Assembly (NCBI GenBank): GCA_963809795.1 | Contig: CAWELN010000001.1 | Coordinates: 1-37,809, forward strand | Reading direction: 5' to 3' | Source: DASUAS01 sp963809795 | Lineage (GTDB): Bacteria; Actinomycetota; Acidimicrobiia; IMCC26256; DASPTH01 | Length of the DNA stretch: 37,809 nt | Shown here: positions 30,248 to 37,809 of the stretch, one piece after another | Layout: the number at the start of each line of letters is the position of its first letter | Position numbering within the stretch: the first letter of the stretch is position 1 | Made by a program: the position numbers and the translations under genes | Notes under the pieces: model-generated | Seen by the model: the letters and a program-made list of their open reading frames with translations, nothing else | Told to the model about the DNA's origin: nothing | Databases searched by the model: none

Positions 30248-31609
30248 TCAGCCGTCGAGCACCTGGGTGACCAGGGCGGCGATGGCCGACCGCTCCGAGC
30301 GCGTCAACGTGATGTGCGCGAACAGCGGGTGGCCCTTGAGCGTCTCGATGACGCTCACGATGCCGTCGTGGCGGCCGACGCGCAGGTTGTCGCGCTGCGC
30401 GACGTCGTGGGTCAGCACCACGCGACTCCCTCGTCCGAGCCGGCTGAGCGCGGTGAGCAGCACCGAACGCTCGAGGTTCTGTGCCTCGTCGATCACGACG
30501 AAGCTGTCGGTGAGGCTCCGGCCCCGGATGTGGGTGAGCGGGAGCACCTCGAGCAGCCCGCGGTCGATCACCTCGTCGATGACCTCGCGGCCGACCATCG
30601 ACTCCAGCGCGTCGGTGACCGCGGCGCCCCACGGCGCCATCTTCTCGGTCTCGGAGCCCGGGAGGTACCCGAGGTCCTGGCCGCCGACCGCGTAGATGGG
30701 GCGGAACACGACGACCCGCTGATGGGTGCGGCGCTCCAGCACGGCCTCGAGCCCGGCCGCGAGCGCGAGCACGCTCTTGCCCGTCCCCGCGCTCCCGCCG
30801 AGGCTGACGATGCCGACCTGCTCGTCGAGCAGGATGTCGATCGCGATGTGCTGCTCGGCCGAGCGGCCGCGCAGGTCGAACATGGCCTGGTCGGGGCGCA
30901 CGAGGTGCAGCCGCTTGTCGGCCTGGACGCGCGCCAGCGCCGACTGCGAGCCCGCGTGCAACGCGACGCCGGCGTGACAGGGCAGCTCGCGCGCCTCGGC
31001 GAAGTCGACGACGCGCTGGTCGTACAGCTCGTCGATCACCGATCCCCAGGCCTCGAGCTCGAGGAAGCCGGTCCAGCCGGAGTCGGTGGCGAGCTCGTTG
31101 CGGTACTCGTCGGCCTCGAGGCCGACCACCCCCGCCTTGAGCCGGAGCGGGAGGTCCTTGCTGACCACCACCACGTCGCGGCCGTCGCGGCCGAGGCTGA
31201 GCGCGACGGCGAGGATGCGGTGGTCGTTGGCGTCCGCGCTCAGCGGCTGCGGCAGCGCCGCGAGATCCTGGTGGTTGAGCTCGACGCGGAGCGTGCCGCC
31301 CTCGTCGTTCACCGGCATCGGCTCGATGAGCGATCCGTGCCGGTTCCGCAGGTCCTCGAGCAGGCGGAGCGACCGCCGTGCCGCCCACCCCAGCTCGGGA
31401 TGGTGCCGCTTCCCCTCCAGCTCGGTGAGGACCACGAGCGGGACCACGACCTCGTGTTCGGCGAAGCGCGTCACGGCCAGTGGATCGGCCAGCAGCACGG
31501 ACGTGTCGATGACGTAGACGGTCGTGGTGATCAAGGCACGGGGGACGCTAGCCCGGGCCGCGACGCCCGACGCGGACTCTCGTTCACCCGGCCCGAACGC
31601 GCTGCTCAT
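30248..31609 (-). CDS. PIN domain-PhoH family fusion (PhoH2-type)
   Basis: A 453-residue two-domain protein. Residues about 31-160 form a PIN RNase domain with the acidic ligands Asp35 (VYVIDTSVLLADP), Glu63 (LTELEGKRHH) and Asp128 (NDHRILAVAL). Residues about 245-453 are a PhoH ATPase: Walker A GSAGTGKS (272-279), then FRPIYAVGGQDLGYLPGSETEKM and Walker B FVVIDEAQN, ending in a helicase-like motif VVLTHDVAQRDN. PIN-PhoH fusions (PhoH2) are RNA helicase/RNases, and in mycobacteria pair with a small upstream antitoxin. ATG 31609 is used; TTG 31534 would give 428 residues, closer to the family's usual length. It is divergent from the sulfotransferase gene. Confidence 0.9.
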   Translation of the reverse strand: MSSAFGPGERESASGVAARASVPRALITTTVYVIDTSVLLADPLAVTRFAEHEVVVPLVVLTELEGKRHHPELGWAARRSLRLLEDLRNRHGSLIEPMPVNDEGGTLRVELNHQDLAALPQPLSADANDHRILAVALSLGRDGRDVVVVSKDLPLRLKAGVVGLEADEYRNELATDSGWTGFLELEAWGSVIDELYDQRVVDFAEARELPCHAGVALHAGSQSALARVQADKRLHLVRPDQAMFDLRGRSAEQHIAIDILLDEQVGIVSLGGSAGTGKSVLALAAGLEAVLERRTHQRVVVFRPIYAVGGQDLGYLPGSETEKMAPWGAAVTDALESMVGREVIDEVIDRGLLEVLPLTHIRGRSLTDSFVVIDEAQNLERSVLLTALSRLGRGSRVVLTHDVAQRDNLRVGRHDGIVSVIETLKGHPLFAHITLTRSERSAIAALVTQVLDG

Positions 31610-31676
31610 CGGGCTCACAGGTTCGTGACCTAACTTCGATGGCTCACCACCGGTCGGCCTCGGAGGGCAAACGCCA

Positions 31677-32600
31677 GTGGCGGTCGAGCGCACCGACGTC
31701 ATCATCGCGGGTGTCAACAAGGCGGGCACCACGTCGCTGTTCGTCTCGTTGTCGACGCATCCCGACGTCGCGCCGTCGTCGATCAAGGAGACGAGCTACT
31801 TCCTCCCGCCGCGCTACGGAGAGCCGCTCGCGTCGGCCTCGGTGTGGGAGGGCTACTTCGCCCACGCCGGCGAGCGCGCCGTCCGCCTCGAGGCGACGCC
31901 GTCGTACTTCTACGGCACCGAGGCGGTGGCGTCGGCGATGCGCGATCGGTTGGTGAACCCGCACGTGCTCGTCGTGCTCCGGGAGCCGGTGAGCCGTGCC
32001 CTCTCCTTCTTCACCTACCAGAAGATCCGGTTGCGGTTCCCCGCCGACTACCCGATCGAGGAGTATCTCGCCGCGGCCGACCGACTCGGGCCCGACGACT
32101 TCCGCGATCCCGACAACGAGCGGTACATGGCGTTCCGCGGAGGTTGCTACGCCGACTTCCTGCCCGCGTGGCTCGACGTCTTCGGGACCGAACGGCTGCA
32201 CGTGCTCGACTTCCAGCAGCTCGTCTCCGCCCCGGCCGACACGTTGCGGGCCACTGCGGTCGACCTCGGTCTCGACCCCGGACGCTTCCCGGCCGATGCG
32301 CCGAGCTCGGAGAACCGCACCACCGGGTTCAAGAGCAAGACGTTCCAGCGCGTCGCGCTCACCGGCAACGACCGGCTGGAGCGGGTGCTGCGCCGACATC
32401 CGGAGGCCAAGCGCACGCTGCGCGCCTTCTACTACCGATTGAACGGCCGTGCGACGGAGGAGTCGATCCCCGACGCGGTGCGGGCCGAGCTGGCGGCCCG
32501 CTACGTGGAACCGAACGTCCGGCTGGCCCGGCAGCTCGACGACGCCGGGATCACCAAACCCGCGTTTCTCACCGCGCCTGCACGCGATCAGACCAGCTGA
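31677..32600 (+). CDS. sulfotransferase family protein
   Basis: A 307-residue PAPS-dependent sulfotransferase-fold protein. The 5'-phosphosulfate loop is AGVNKAGTTSLFVSL (residues about 11-25), with Lys15 and the GTTSL turn, and the 3'-phosphate region is VLVVLREPVSRALSFF (about 96-111) with the expected Arg and Ser. A helix YMAFRGGCYADFLPAWLDVFG and the DFQQL loop follow. It transfers sulfate to an unknown acceptor, perhaps a glycolipid, sterol or carbohydrate. GTG 31677 is preceded by GGAGGG at a suitable distance. Its end overlaps the stop of the converging membrane protein gene by 13 bases. No PAPS-synthesis gene is in the window. Confidence 0.88.
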   Translation: MAVERTDVIIAGVNKAGTTSLFVSLSTHPDVAPSSIKETSYFLPPRYGEPLASASVWEGYFAHAGERAVRLEATPSYFYGTEAVASAMRDRLVNPHVLVVLREPVSRALSFFTYQKIRLRFPADYPIEEYLAAADRLGPDDFRDPDNERYMAFRGGCYADFLPAWLDVFGTERLHVLDFQQLVSAPADTLRATAVDLGLDPGRFPADAPSSENRTTGFKSKTFQRVALTGNDRLERVLRRHPEAKRTLRAFYYRLNGRATEESIPDAVRAELAARYVEPNVRLARQLDDAGITKPAFLTAPARDQTS

Positions 32601-34903
32601 GGTTCCCGGGCGCGGGGCTCGTCGGGCGCGGGCGGATCGGGGGCGACCGGCGGCGGGCCCGGCGGGTCGGTGACCGGCTCCCGGGCCGGGACCAGCGCCA
32701 CGTACACCAGCGCACACTCGAACACCACCGCCATGAGCGCGGGGATGGCGATCCCGGAGTCGTTGAGCGCGTAGCCGAGGACCGCGACCACGACGAGCGC
32801 CAGCATCGTCTGGCGGATGACGGGAACCTCGCGGAACAGGGGTCGCACCCGCCCACCGTGCACCCGCCAGAGGAACCAGACGAGGAGCGCCACGATGGGC
32901 AGGACCCAGAGCAGGCGCGTGCTGCTGAACGAGTCGATGTTCTCGGTCGCCTTGCGACGGATGGTGAGGAAGAAGTCGCCGAGCCCTCCGGTCGCCACCT
33001 TGTCGAAGAACCGGCCCACGTGGGTCTGCTGGTCCTTCGGACGCAGGAGGTCGGCGAACCCGACGAGCAGCCCCGCCACCACGAGCACCGCACCGAGGAT
33101 GACGACGGTGCGGAGGCGGATCCGGCGTCCGAGGAGCAACCACGCGAACAGGCCGAAGGCCGGGGCACCCGCGATCGCGGCGCCGAAGTCGCCGCCCCAC
33201 GGTGGCGCCGCCATGACCAGGAGGGTGATGGCGAGCATCGCGATGACCCCGTAGACCGTCGAGCGGCGAGGGCGGCGCCACACCGCCAGCCCCCCGAGCA
33301 GCAGCGCCGCCGCGGTGAGCTGCGAGAACGTGATGTTGCCCTGCCCCGACACCCGGATGCCCACCGTCGCCGAGTACCCGAACACGGTGTTGAGCTCCAA
33401 CCGGGCGCCGGCGAGCAGGTCGCCGACGTGGAGGGCGACGGTGGCCGCCAAGGCGAGCGCGAGCGGGAGGTACCGGCGGCGCGCGCCCAGCAACGAGCAC
33501 GCGACCGCGAACGCCACCGCCCCGACCGCGAGGAAGCCGAAGTACGCCGCCGCGTTGCCGCTGCGGCCGAAGTGCAGCGGCCCGGCGAGGTAGGTGGCGA
33601 AGAGGAATCCCAGCACCCCCAGCGCCAGGAATCGGGCGGCGCCGGCGCGCCGGGGCGCGCGTCGGAGCACGAACCATGCCGCCAGCGCGAGCGCGGCGGC
33701 CAGACCGAGCACGATGTTGTTGGCGGTCGCCACCTTCGAATCGCGGAAGACCGCATCCTCGTTGGCGCGGATGAGCGCGTCGGTGCGCTCGCCGTGCGCG
33801 ACGCCGCCCGACACCACCTCCATGGTCCGTCCTTCCATCGTCGATGGTGTCGGGTAACCGAGCAGGTCGAGGATGGTCGGCGCGATGTCGATCACGTACA
33901 CGAAGCCGTCGCGCCGGCTGGTCGCCGAGCGGAGCAGCTCGGGCTCCACGCCCGGCGCGCGGATGCCCGACACCGCGAGGCCCGAGCCGCGCCGGGGCGA
34001 CGCCGGACTCACGACGAACACCGCGTCGTGCGCCGGGTCGACGTCGGCGAGCATGCGGCCCACCAGCTCGTCGGTGCGGTGGAGGGCGGCCTGCTTCTGG
34101 ACACGGGCCTGGTCGTCGGTGAGGAACTCCGTGTAGAGGTCGGCGCGCAGCAGGTCCGACCCCTCGACCAGCACGACACCGCCGGTGCGCCACGCGTCCG
34201 AGAAGGCGCGGTAGGCGGCGTCGTTGTCCATGCGCACACCGAAGGGCGCGTGCGGATCGGGTTCGAGCAGCTCGTCGCCCACCGCGCCGCCGGGGACGCG
34301 GCCGTCGCTCCCCATGAGCGCGTTGACCGCGGCGCGCTGGAACTCGGGCAGCGGCTCGTCGACCACGGGTTGCGCGCCGTCCCCGTTGGCGATGACCGCC
34401 CGCGGCACCCGGTGCTTGGCGAGGTCGTCACCGAGCGCGCCGATGGTCGGGTCGTAGAGGCCGTCGGCGTTCTCCTGCACCAAGGCGTCGATGCCCAGGT
34501 GCACGAGGCCGCTGGTCGCGGTCACGCCGGTGCGCTGCCGGTAGACGTCGCCCGCGGTGCTCTCGCCGTAGGGCTCGCTGGGCTCGAAGGCCTGAGGGGC
34601 GAGGGGCGTGACCGCCGAGGCGCGGCCCCCGGCACCCAGGGCGGTGTACCCGCCGGCGATGGAGTTCTTGCGGCCGGCGGCGCGCGTGATCATGTCGGCG
34701 ATGGCCGACTGCGACAGCAGCTGCTTGAGGTGCGGGTCGTCCCCCGCTTCGATGTCGGACCACGACGTCGCCGGGAGCGAGATCACCAGGACGCGCTGCA
34801 CCGCGGCGGCACCCGATGGCGCCGTCGCCGCCCCCGCGTGACCCGCCGACGCGACGATGAGGACGGCGAGGGTGACGAGCGCGACCGCGGCGCGGCGGAT
34901 CAC
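32588..34903 (-). CDS. phosphatase/sulfatase-fold exported domain fused to a polytopic membrane region
   Basis: A 771-residue protein. A signal peptide (residues 1-26, ending GHAGA) exports an N-terminal alkaline-phosphatase/sulfatase-like domain of about 370 residues: RVLVISLPATSWSDIEAGDD, GDELLEPDPHAPFGVRMDND, a strand-rich centre and FVYVIDIAPTILDLLGYPTP, the last being the metal-side motif common to this superfamily. The C-terminal 400 residues carry about ten hydrophobic helices (AATANNIVLGLAAALALAAWFVL and others) and a Pro-rich acidic tail (PPGPPPVAPDPPAPDEPR). The GTG start overlaps the murJ stop (GTGA), so the two are translationally coupled, which suggests a cell-envelope role. No catalytic Ser/Thr nucleophile is obvious, so the N-terminal domain may be inactive or use an unusual site. 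Confidence 0.8.
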   Translation of the reverse strand: MIRRAAVALVTLAVLIVASAGHAGAATAPSGAAAVQRVLVISLPATSWSDIEAGDDPHLKQLLSQSAIADMITRAAGRKNSIAGGYTALGAGGRASAVTPLAPQAFEPSEPYGESTAGDVYRQRTGVTATSGLVHLGIDALVQENADGLYDPTIGALGDDLAKHRVPRAVIANGDGAQPVVDEPLPEFQRAAVNALMGSDGRVPGGAVGDELLEPDPHAPFGVRMDNDAAYRAFSDAWRTGGVVLVEGSDLLRADLYTEFLTDDQARVQKQAALHRTDELVGRMLADVDPAHDAVFVVSPASPRRGSGLAVSGIRAPGVEPELLRSATSRRDGFVYVIDIAPTILDLLGYPTPSTMEGRTMEVVSGGVAHGERTDALIRANEDAVFRDSKVATANNIVLGLAAALALAAWFVLRRAPRRAGAARFLALGVLGFLFATYLAGPLHFGRSGNAAAYFGFLAVGAVAFAVACSLLGARRRYLPLALALAATVALHVGDLLAGARLELNTVFGYSATVGIRVSGQGNITFSQLTAAALLLGGLAVWRRPRRSTVYGVIAMLAITLLVMAAPPWGGDFGAAIAGAPAFGLFAWLLLGRRIRLRTVVILGAVLVVAGLLVGFADLLRPKDQQTHVGRFFDKVATGGLGDFFLTIRRKATENIDSFSSTRLLWVLPIVALLVWFLWRVHGGRVRPLFREVPVIRQTMLALVVVAVLGYALNDSGIAIPALMAVVFECALVYVALVPAREPVTDPPGPPPVAPDPPAPDEPRAREPQLV

Positions 34904-36498
34904 GGTTCGACGGCGAGATCGGGGTCGCTGGGCTCGAAGGCGGCCTCGAGGCGCGCGCCGCGCCGGGGCAACATGCGGAGCAACAGGAGGTACAGGCCCA
35001 GCCCGATGAGGCCGACGGCGATCAGCACGAGGACGTCGGCGAGTCGCCCACTCGGCCCGACGAGGTGCTCCACCAGCCACGCCAGTCCGCCGAGCGCGGC
35101 CGACGCCGCCAGCGCGGGGAGGAACGCATGGGGGAAGAAGCCCCGGCCGATGCGTCGCCGCAGCACGAACCCGAGCACCAGCGTGCCGACGAGGTACGCG
35201 GCACTGTGCCCGAGGCCGAGCGCCGCGACCTTGGCGGTGTCGCTCTCGAAGGTGAGCCCGCCGACGACCATCACCCCTGCGCCCACGAGCGCGCTGGCGC
35301 CGGCGATGATCGCCGGGGTGCGGCTGTCGCCGAGCGCGTAGGACGCGCGCGCGAAGAACAGGAACGTGCCGTAGGTGAAGAGCCCGACCCCGAGCGATGC
35401 GAGCGCAGCGGCGAAGAGGTCGGCATCGTGGCGACTGTTGCCCACCGCGAGCACGCGCATCGCCGGCAGCGCCAGCGCGACGTAGGCGGCACTCACGGGC
35501 AGCAGCAGTCGCGACATGCTGTCGAGCCCCCACCGGAGCCGATCGGCGAACGACCGCATGTCGCCGGCGCCGGCGTCGACGGTGAGCTCGGGCAGGATCG
35601 TGGTGTGGATCGGCTGCGCCAGGATCGCGTACGGCGCCAGGAACGCGACGAAGCAGAACTGGTAGGCCACCACTCCCCCGGCGACCTGGTTGCCCATGAC
35701 CAACGCCGCGCCGAGCAGGACCGCGACGTCGGGTTGCAGCGCGACCCATGCCGAGAGCCAGAGCAGGCGACGGAGCTCGCGGTCGACCGCGCCGAGGGTG
35801 GCGCGCAGACGGAACCCCGACCGCAGGAGCGCGACCGTCGGCACGCCGACGAAGCCGACGACGCCGAGCGTCCCCCCGATGGCGAGGACGAGCTTCTCGG
35901 GCGTGGTGAGGTCGAGGTCGGGGGTGGGCCCGTGCATGATCCGGAACGCAACCATCGTCGCCACGAGGATCACCGCGTTGGCGATCGGCGCGACCGCCAC
36001 GATCACGAACCGCCGTTTGGCGAACAGCACCGCGGTGGCGACCGTCCCGACCGCGTACAACAGCACCTGGGGGATGAAGAAGCGCAGGAAGAAGGCGGAC
36101 AGCGCGGTCTGCTGCTCCTCCACGTGGGCGCTCGGCGCGCCGCTGGAGAGGAGCCGGGCGATGGGCGTCGCCAGCACGATGCCGACGATCGACACGACGG
36201 CCATGAGCGCCAGGGCCAGCCCGAGGACCCCGGAGGCCAGCCGCTCGGCCTCGGCGTCGTCCTCGGCCCGGAACAGGTCGACGAAGGTGGGCACCAGCAC
36301 CGCCGACAGCGCCCCGGCGGCGATGAGCTCGAAGAGGACGTTGGAGACCGAGCTCGAGGCCTGGTAGGTGTTGCCGAGGTAGGTGGCGCCGAGCACCGCG
36401 GCGATGACCCAGACCTTGACGAAGCCCACCCCGCGGGACCCCAGGGTGGCCAGGCTCATGCGCGCCGCAGCCCGCGTCGGTCGATCGCTCGCCACCAC
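34900..36498 (-). CDS. murJ: lipid II flippase, MurJ/MviN family
   Basis: A 532-residue polytopic protein with about 14 membrane helices and the MurJ start: RMSLATLGSRGVGFVKVWVIAAVLGATYLGNTYQASSSVSNVLFELIAAGALSAVLVPTFVDLF, including conserved Arg, Gly and Glu residues of this family. MurJ flips the peptidoglycan precursor lipid II across the membrane and is essential in most bacteria. GTG 36498 (or 36495) gives an N-terminal VASDRPTRAAARM; ATG 36459 is also possible. Actinobacterial MurJ often has a large cytosolic pseudokinase tail; here the protein ends soon after the last helix (LYLLLLRMLPRRGARLEAAFEPSDPDLAVEP). It is coupled to the following phosphatase-fold gene and divergent from bioB. 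Confidence 0.92.
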   Translation of the reverse strand: MVASDRPTRAAARMSLATLGSRGVGFVKVWVIAAVLGATYLGNTYQASSSVSNVLFELIAAGALSAVLVPTFVDLFRAEDDAEAERLASGVLGLALALMAVVSIVGIVLATPIARLLSSGAPSAHVEEQQTALSAFFLRFFIPQVLLYAVGTVATAVLFAKRRFVIVAVAPIANAVILVATMVAFRIMHGPTPDLDLTTPEKLVLAIGGTLGVVGFVGVPTVALLRSGFRLRATLGAVDRELRRLLWLSAWVALQPDVAVLLGAALVMGNQVAGGVVAYQFCFVAFLAPYAILAQPIHTTILPELTVDAGAGDMRSFADRLRWGLDSMSRLLLPVSAAYVALALPAMRVLAVGNSRHDADLFAAALASLGVGLFTYGTFLFFARASYALGDSRTPAIIAGASALVGAGVMVVGGLTFESDTAKVAALGLGHSAAYLVGTLVLGFVLRRRIGRGFFPHAFLPALAASAALGGLAWLVEHLVGPSGRLADVLVLIAVGLIGLGLYLLLLRMLPRRGARLEAAFEPSDPDLAVEP

Positions 36499-36673
36499 GG
36501 CGAGCCAGCCTACGGGGGCGCGCGCGTTTTCCGGCGGCGACGGGGCATGCTGGGCGCGGAGGTCGCCCACCCGACCGCCGTCGGCCCGTGTTTGGGGGGA
36601 CGGGCTGACCGGCGTCGGGTGGGCGCTCCTCGTGTTCGTGGGTGCCGCGAGGGGCTGTCTAGTCTTGCGCTCC

Positions 36674-37751
36674 ATGACCGCAGCCCTGCAGGTGGCCGAA
36701 CGTGCGCTGCTCGACGAACGTCGACCGCTGACGCGCGACGAGGTGCTCGCGGTCGCCGCGCTCCCGCTCGACGAGCTGCCCGACCTCGTCGCGCTCGCGC
36801 ACCGGGTGCGGCTCGCGTACTGCGGACCCGAGGTCGAGCTCGAGAGCCTCATCAACGCCAAGTCGGGCGCGTGCCCGGAGGACTGCGCGTTCTGCTCGCA
36901 GTCGGCCCGCTACTCGACCGACGTCGACGTGTACCCGCTCCTCGCAGCTCGACGAGGTGCTCGCCGCCGCGCGCGCGACCCGGGACGCGGGCGCCACCCA
37001 GTTCTGCATCGTGGTGGCGGTGCGCGGGCCGTCGGAGCGGATGCTGACCCGGATCATCGACGCGGTCGACGCGGTGCACACCGAGACCGGCCTCGAGGTC
37101 GCGTGCTCGCTCGGGCTCCTCACCGAGGAGCAGGCGCAGCGGCTCGCGGCCGCGGGCGTGAAGCGCTACAACCACAACCTCGAGGCGCCGCGTGCGCTGT
37201 TCCCGTCGATCTGACGCACCCACACCTACGACGACCGCGTCGCGACCGCCCGCCTCGCCATCGACGCCGGCATGGAGCTCTGCTGCGGCGGGATCCTCGG
37301 CATGGGCGAGACGCTCGAGCAGCGGGTCGACTTCGCGTTCGAGCTCGCCGAGCTCGAGCCGTGCGAGGTGCCGATCAACTTCCTGCTGCCGACCGGCACC
37401 CCGCTCGGCGACCAGCGCCTGATCACGCCGCGCGAGGCGCTGCAGGCGATCGTGCTGTTCCGCCTCGTCCTGCCGGGCGTGTGGCTGCGCCTCGCGGGCG
37501 GGCGCGAGTACGTGCTCGGTGAGCTGCAGGCCATGGGCCTGCTCGCGGGCGCCAACGCGCTGATCGTCGGCAACTACCTCACGACGATCGGCCGCCCCCC
37601 GGAGGAAGACCACGCGCTGCTCGAGGCGCTCGGCATGCCCGTCGCCGACGGTCCCGGCGAGGGTCGCTTCGTCGTCGACGCCCACGGCGCCCACGCGCGC
37701 CCGGCGCAGACGTCCAGCGTGCGCGTCGGCATCCCGGTCCGCGCGGAGTAG
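36674..37751 (+). pseudogene. bioB: biotin synthase gene with one frameshift and one in-frame TGA
   Basis: The combined frames encode a full radical-SAM biotin synthase. First frame: N-terminal helix, then AKSGACPEDCAFCSQSARY with the C-x3-C-x2-C cluster motif (positions about 36866-36898). Near 36940 the frame must drop one base to continue as LDEVLAAARATRDAGATQFCIVVAVRGPSERML, then YNHNLEAPRALFPSI, and TGA at 37212-37214, followed by RTHTYDDRVATARLAIDAGMELCCGGILGMGETLEQRV and the normal C-terminal part to TAG 37751. Relatives usually read I-C-T-T-H-T-Y-(D/E)-D-R at the TGA; a missing C and an extra C three bases apart would restore exactly that. This pattern favours base-calling error over pseudogenisation. 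ATG 36674 is the start by homology. Confidence 0.85.
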
Positions 37752-37752
37752 C

Positions 37753-37809
37753 TCAGGCGGTGGCCTTGAGCCGGCCGGTGCGCCAGAACTCGGCGCGGGG
37801 CCCGGGCAG
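37753..37809 (-). CDS. C-terminal end of an unidentified gene, cut by the window edge
   Basis: The minus strand reads LPGPRAEFWRTGRLKATA and then TGA (complement of 37753-37755), two bases beyond the bioB stop on the other strand. Only 18 residues are visible, too few to identify. Coding is supported by the open frame and codon pattern only. It is convergent with bioB. Confidence 0.45.
   Translation of the reverse strand: MPGPRAEFWRTGRLKATA

Noticed and set aside
31844..35341. Plus-strand open frame of over 1000 codons
   Set aside because: It is a high-GC shadow of the sulfotransferase and of the minus-strand membrane proteins; it is Arg/Asp/Glu/Gly-rich with no recognisable domain.

Overview
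The window is high-GC DNA (coding third positions almost all G or C) with GTG and TTG starts and many stop/start overlaps. Gene content fits Actinomycetota, most likely an uncultured Acidimicrobiia-type lineage: an F420-type luciferase-like oxidoreductase, a WhiG/FliA-family sigma factor, a PIN-PhoH protein, fused CopC-CopD, MurJ and many small redox enzymes. The lineage is inferred from gene content and composition, not from a marker gene. I saw no rRNA, tRNA, insertion sequence, phage gene or CRISPR array.

Layout. 1-3.2 kb: two nitroreductase-fold flavoproteins, a luciferase-like F420 oxidoreductase translationally coupled to the first, and an unrecognised acidic protein. 3.3-6.3 kb: cell-envelope proteins (a secreted repeat lipoprotein-like protein, an anchored protein, a small polytopic protein and a proline-rich secreted protein), with a gene-poor gap at 3.84-4.63 kb. 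6.5-10 kb: a PNPOx-like flavin protein, a GNAT/LuxI-like acyltransferase fused to a cyclic-nucleotide-binding domain, a DHFR-like reductase divergent from a small helix-turn-helix protein with three palindromic operators in front of its start, and a SnoaL-like protein. 10-16.2 kb (minus strand): ycnI and copC-copD (copper handling), then a three-subunit molybdenum hydroxylase (L-M-S order, overlapping genes) whose active-site loop is not that of true CO dehydrogenase. 16.4-22.6 kb: a secreted Cys protein, a cupin, the sigma factor, a dienelactone hydrolase, a 41-residue microprotein, a hairpin-rich non-coding stretch, a 5-formyl-THF cyclo-ligase-like protein and a two-gene ABC exporter. 22.6-27.2 kb: a DUF4760-like protein, an AhpD-like carboxymuconolactone decarboxylase, an SDR, a small ferredoxin-like-fold protein and a Baeyer-Villiger-type monooxygenase. 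27.3-29.3 kb: tatA, an orphan ParA-like ATPase, a striking iteron-like array and a second SDR. 29.4 kb to the end: a frameshifted PDZ membrane protein, PIN-PhoH, a sulfotransferase, a phosphatase-fold membrane protein coupled to murJ, a biotin synthase gene carrying two lesions, and the tail of one more gene.

The observations I rate highest are two DNA architectures: (i) ten copies of an octamer (nine exact CCGATTCG, one with a changed first base) in strictly alternating 12/20-bp spacing just upstream of the orphan parA-like gene, and (ii) three copies of a GTCAGG-N4-CCTGAC palindrome ending 12 bp before the HTH gene. Three frame lesions in two genes (PDZ protein, bioB) look more like base-calling errors than real decay, because the bioB reading frame can be restored by small compensating indels.
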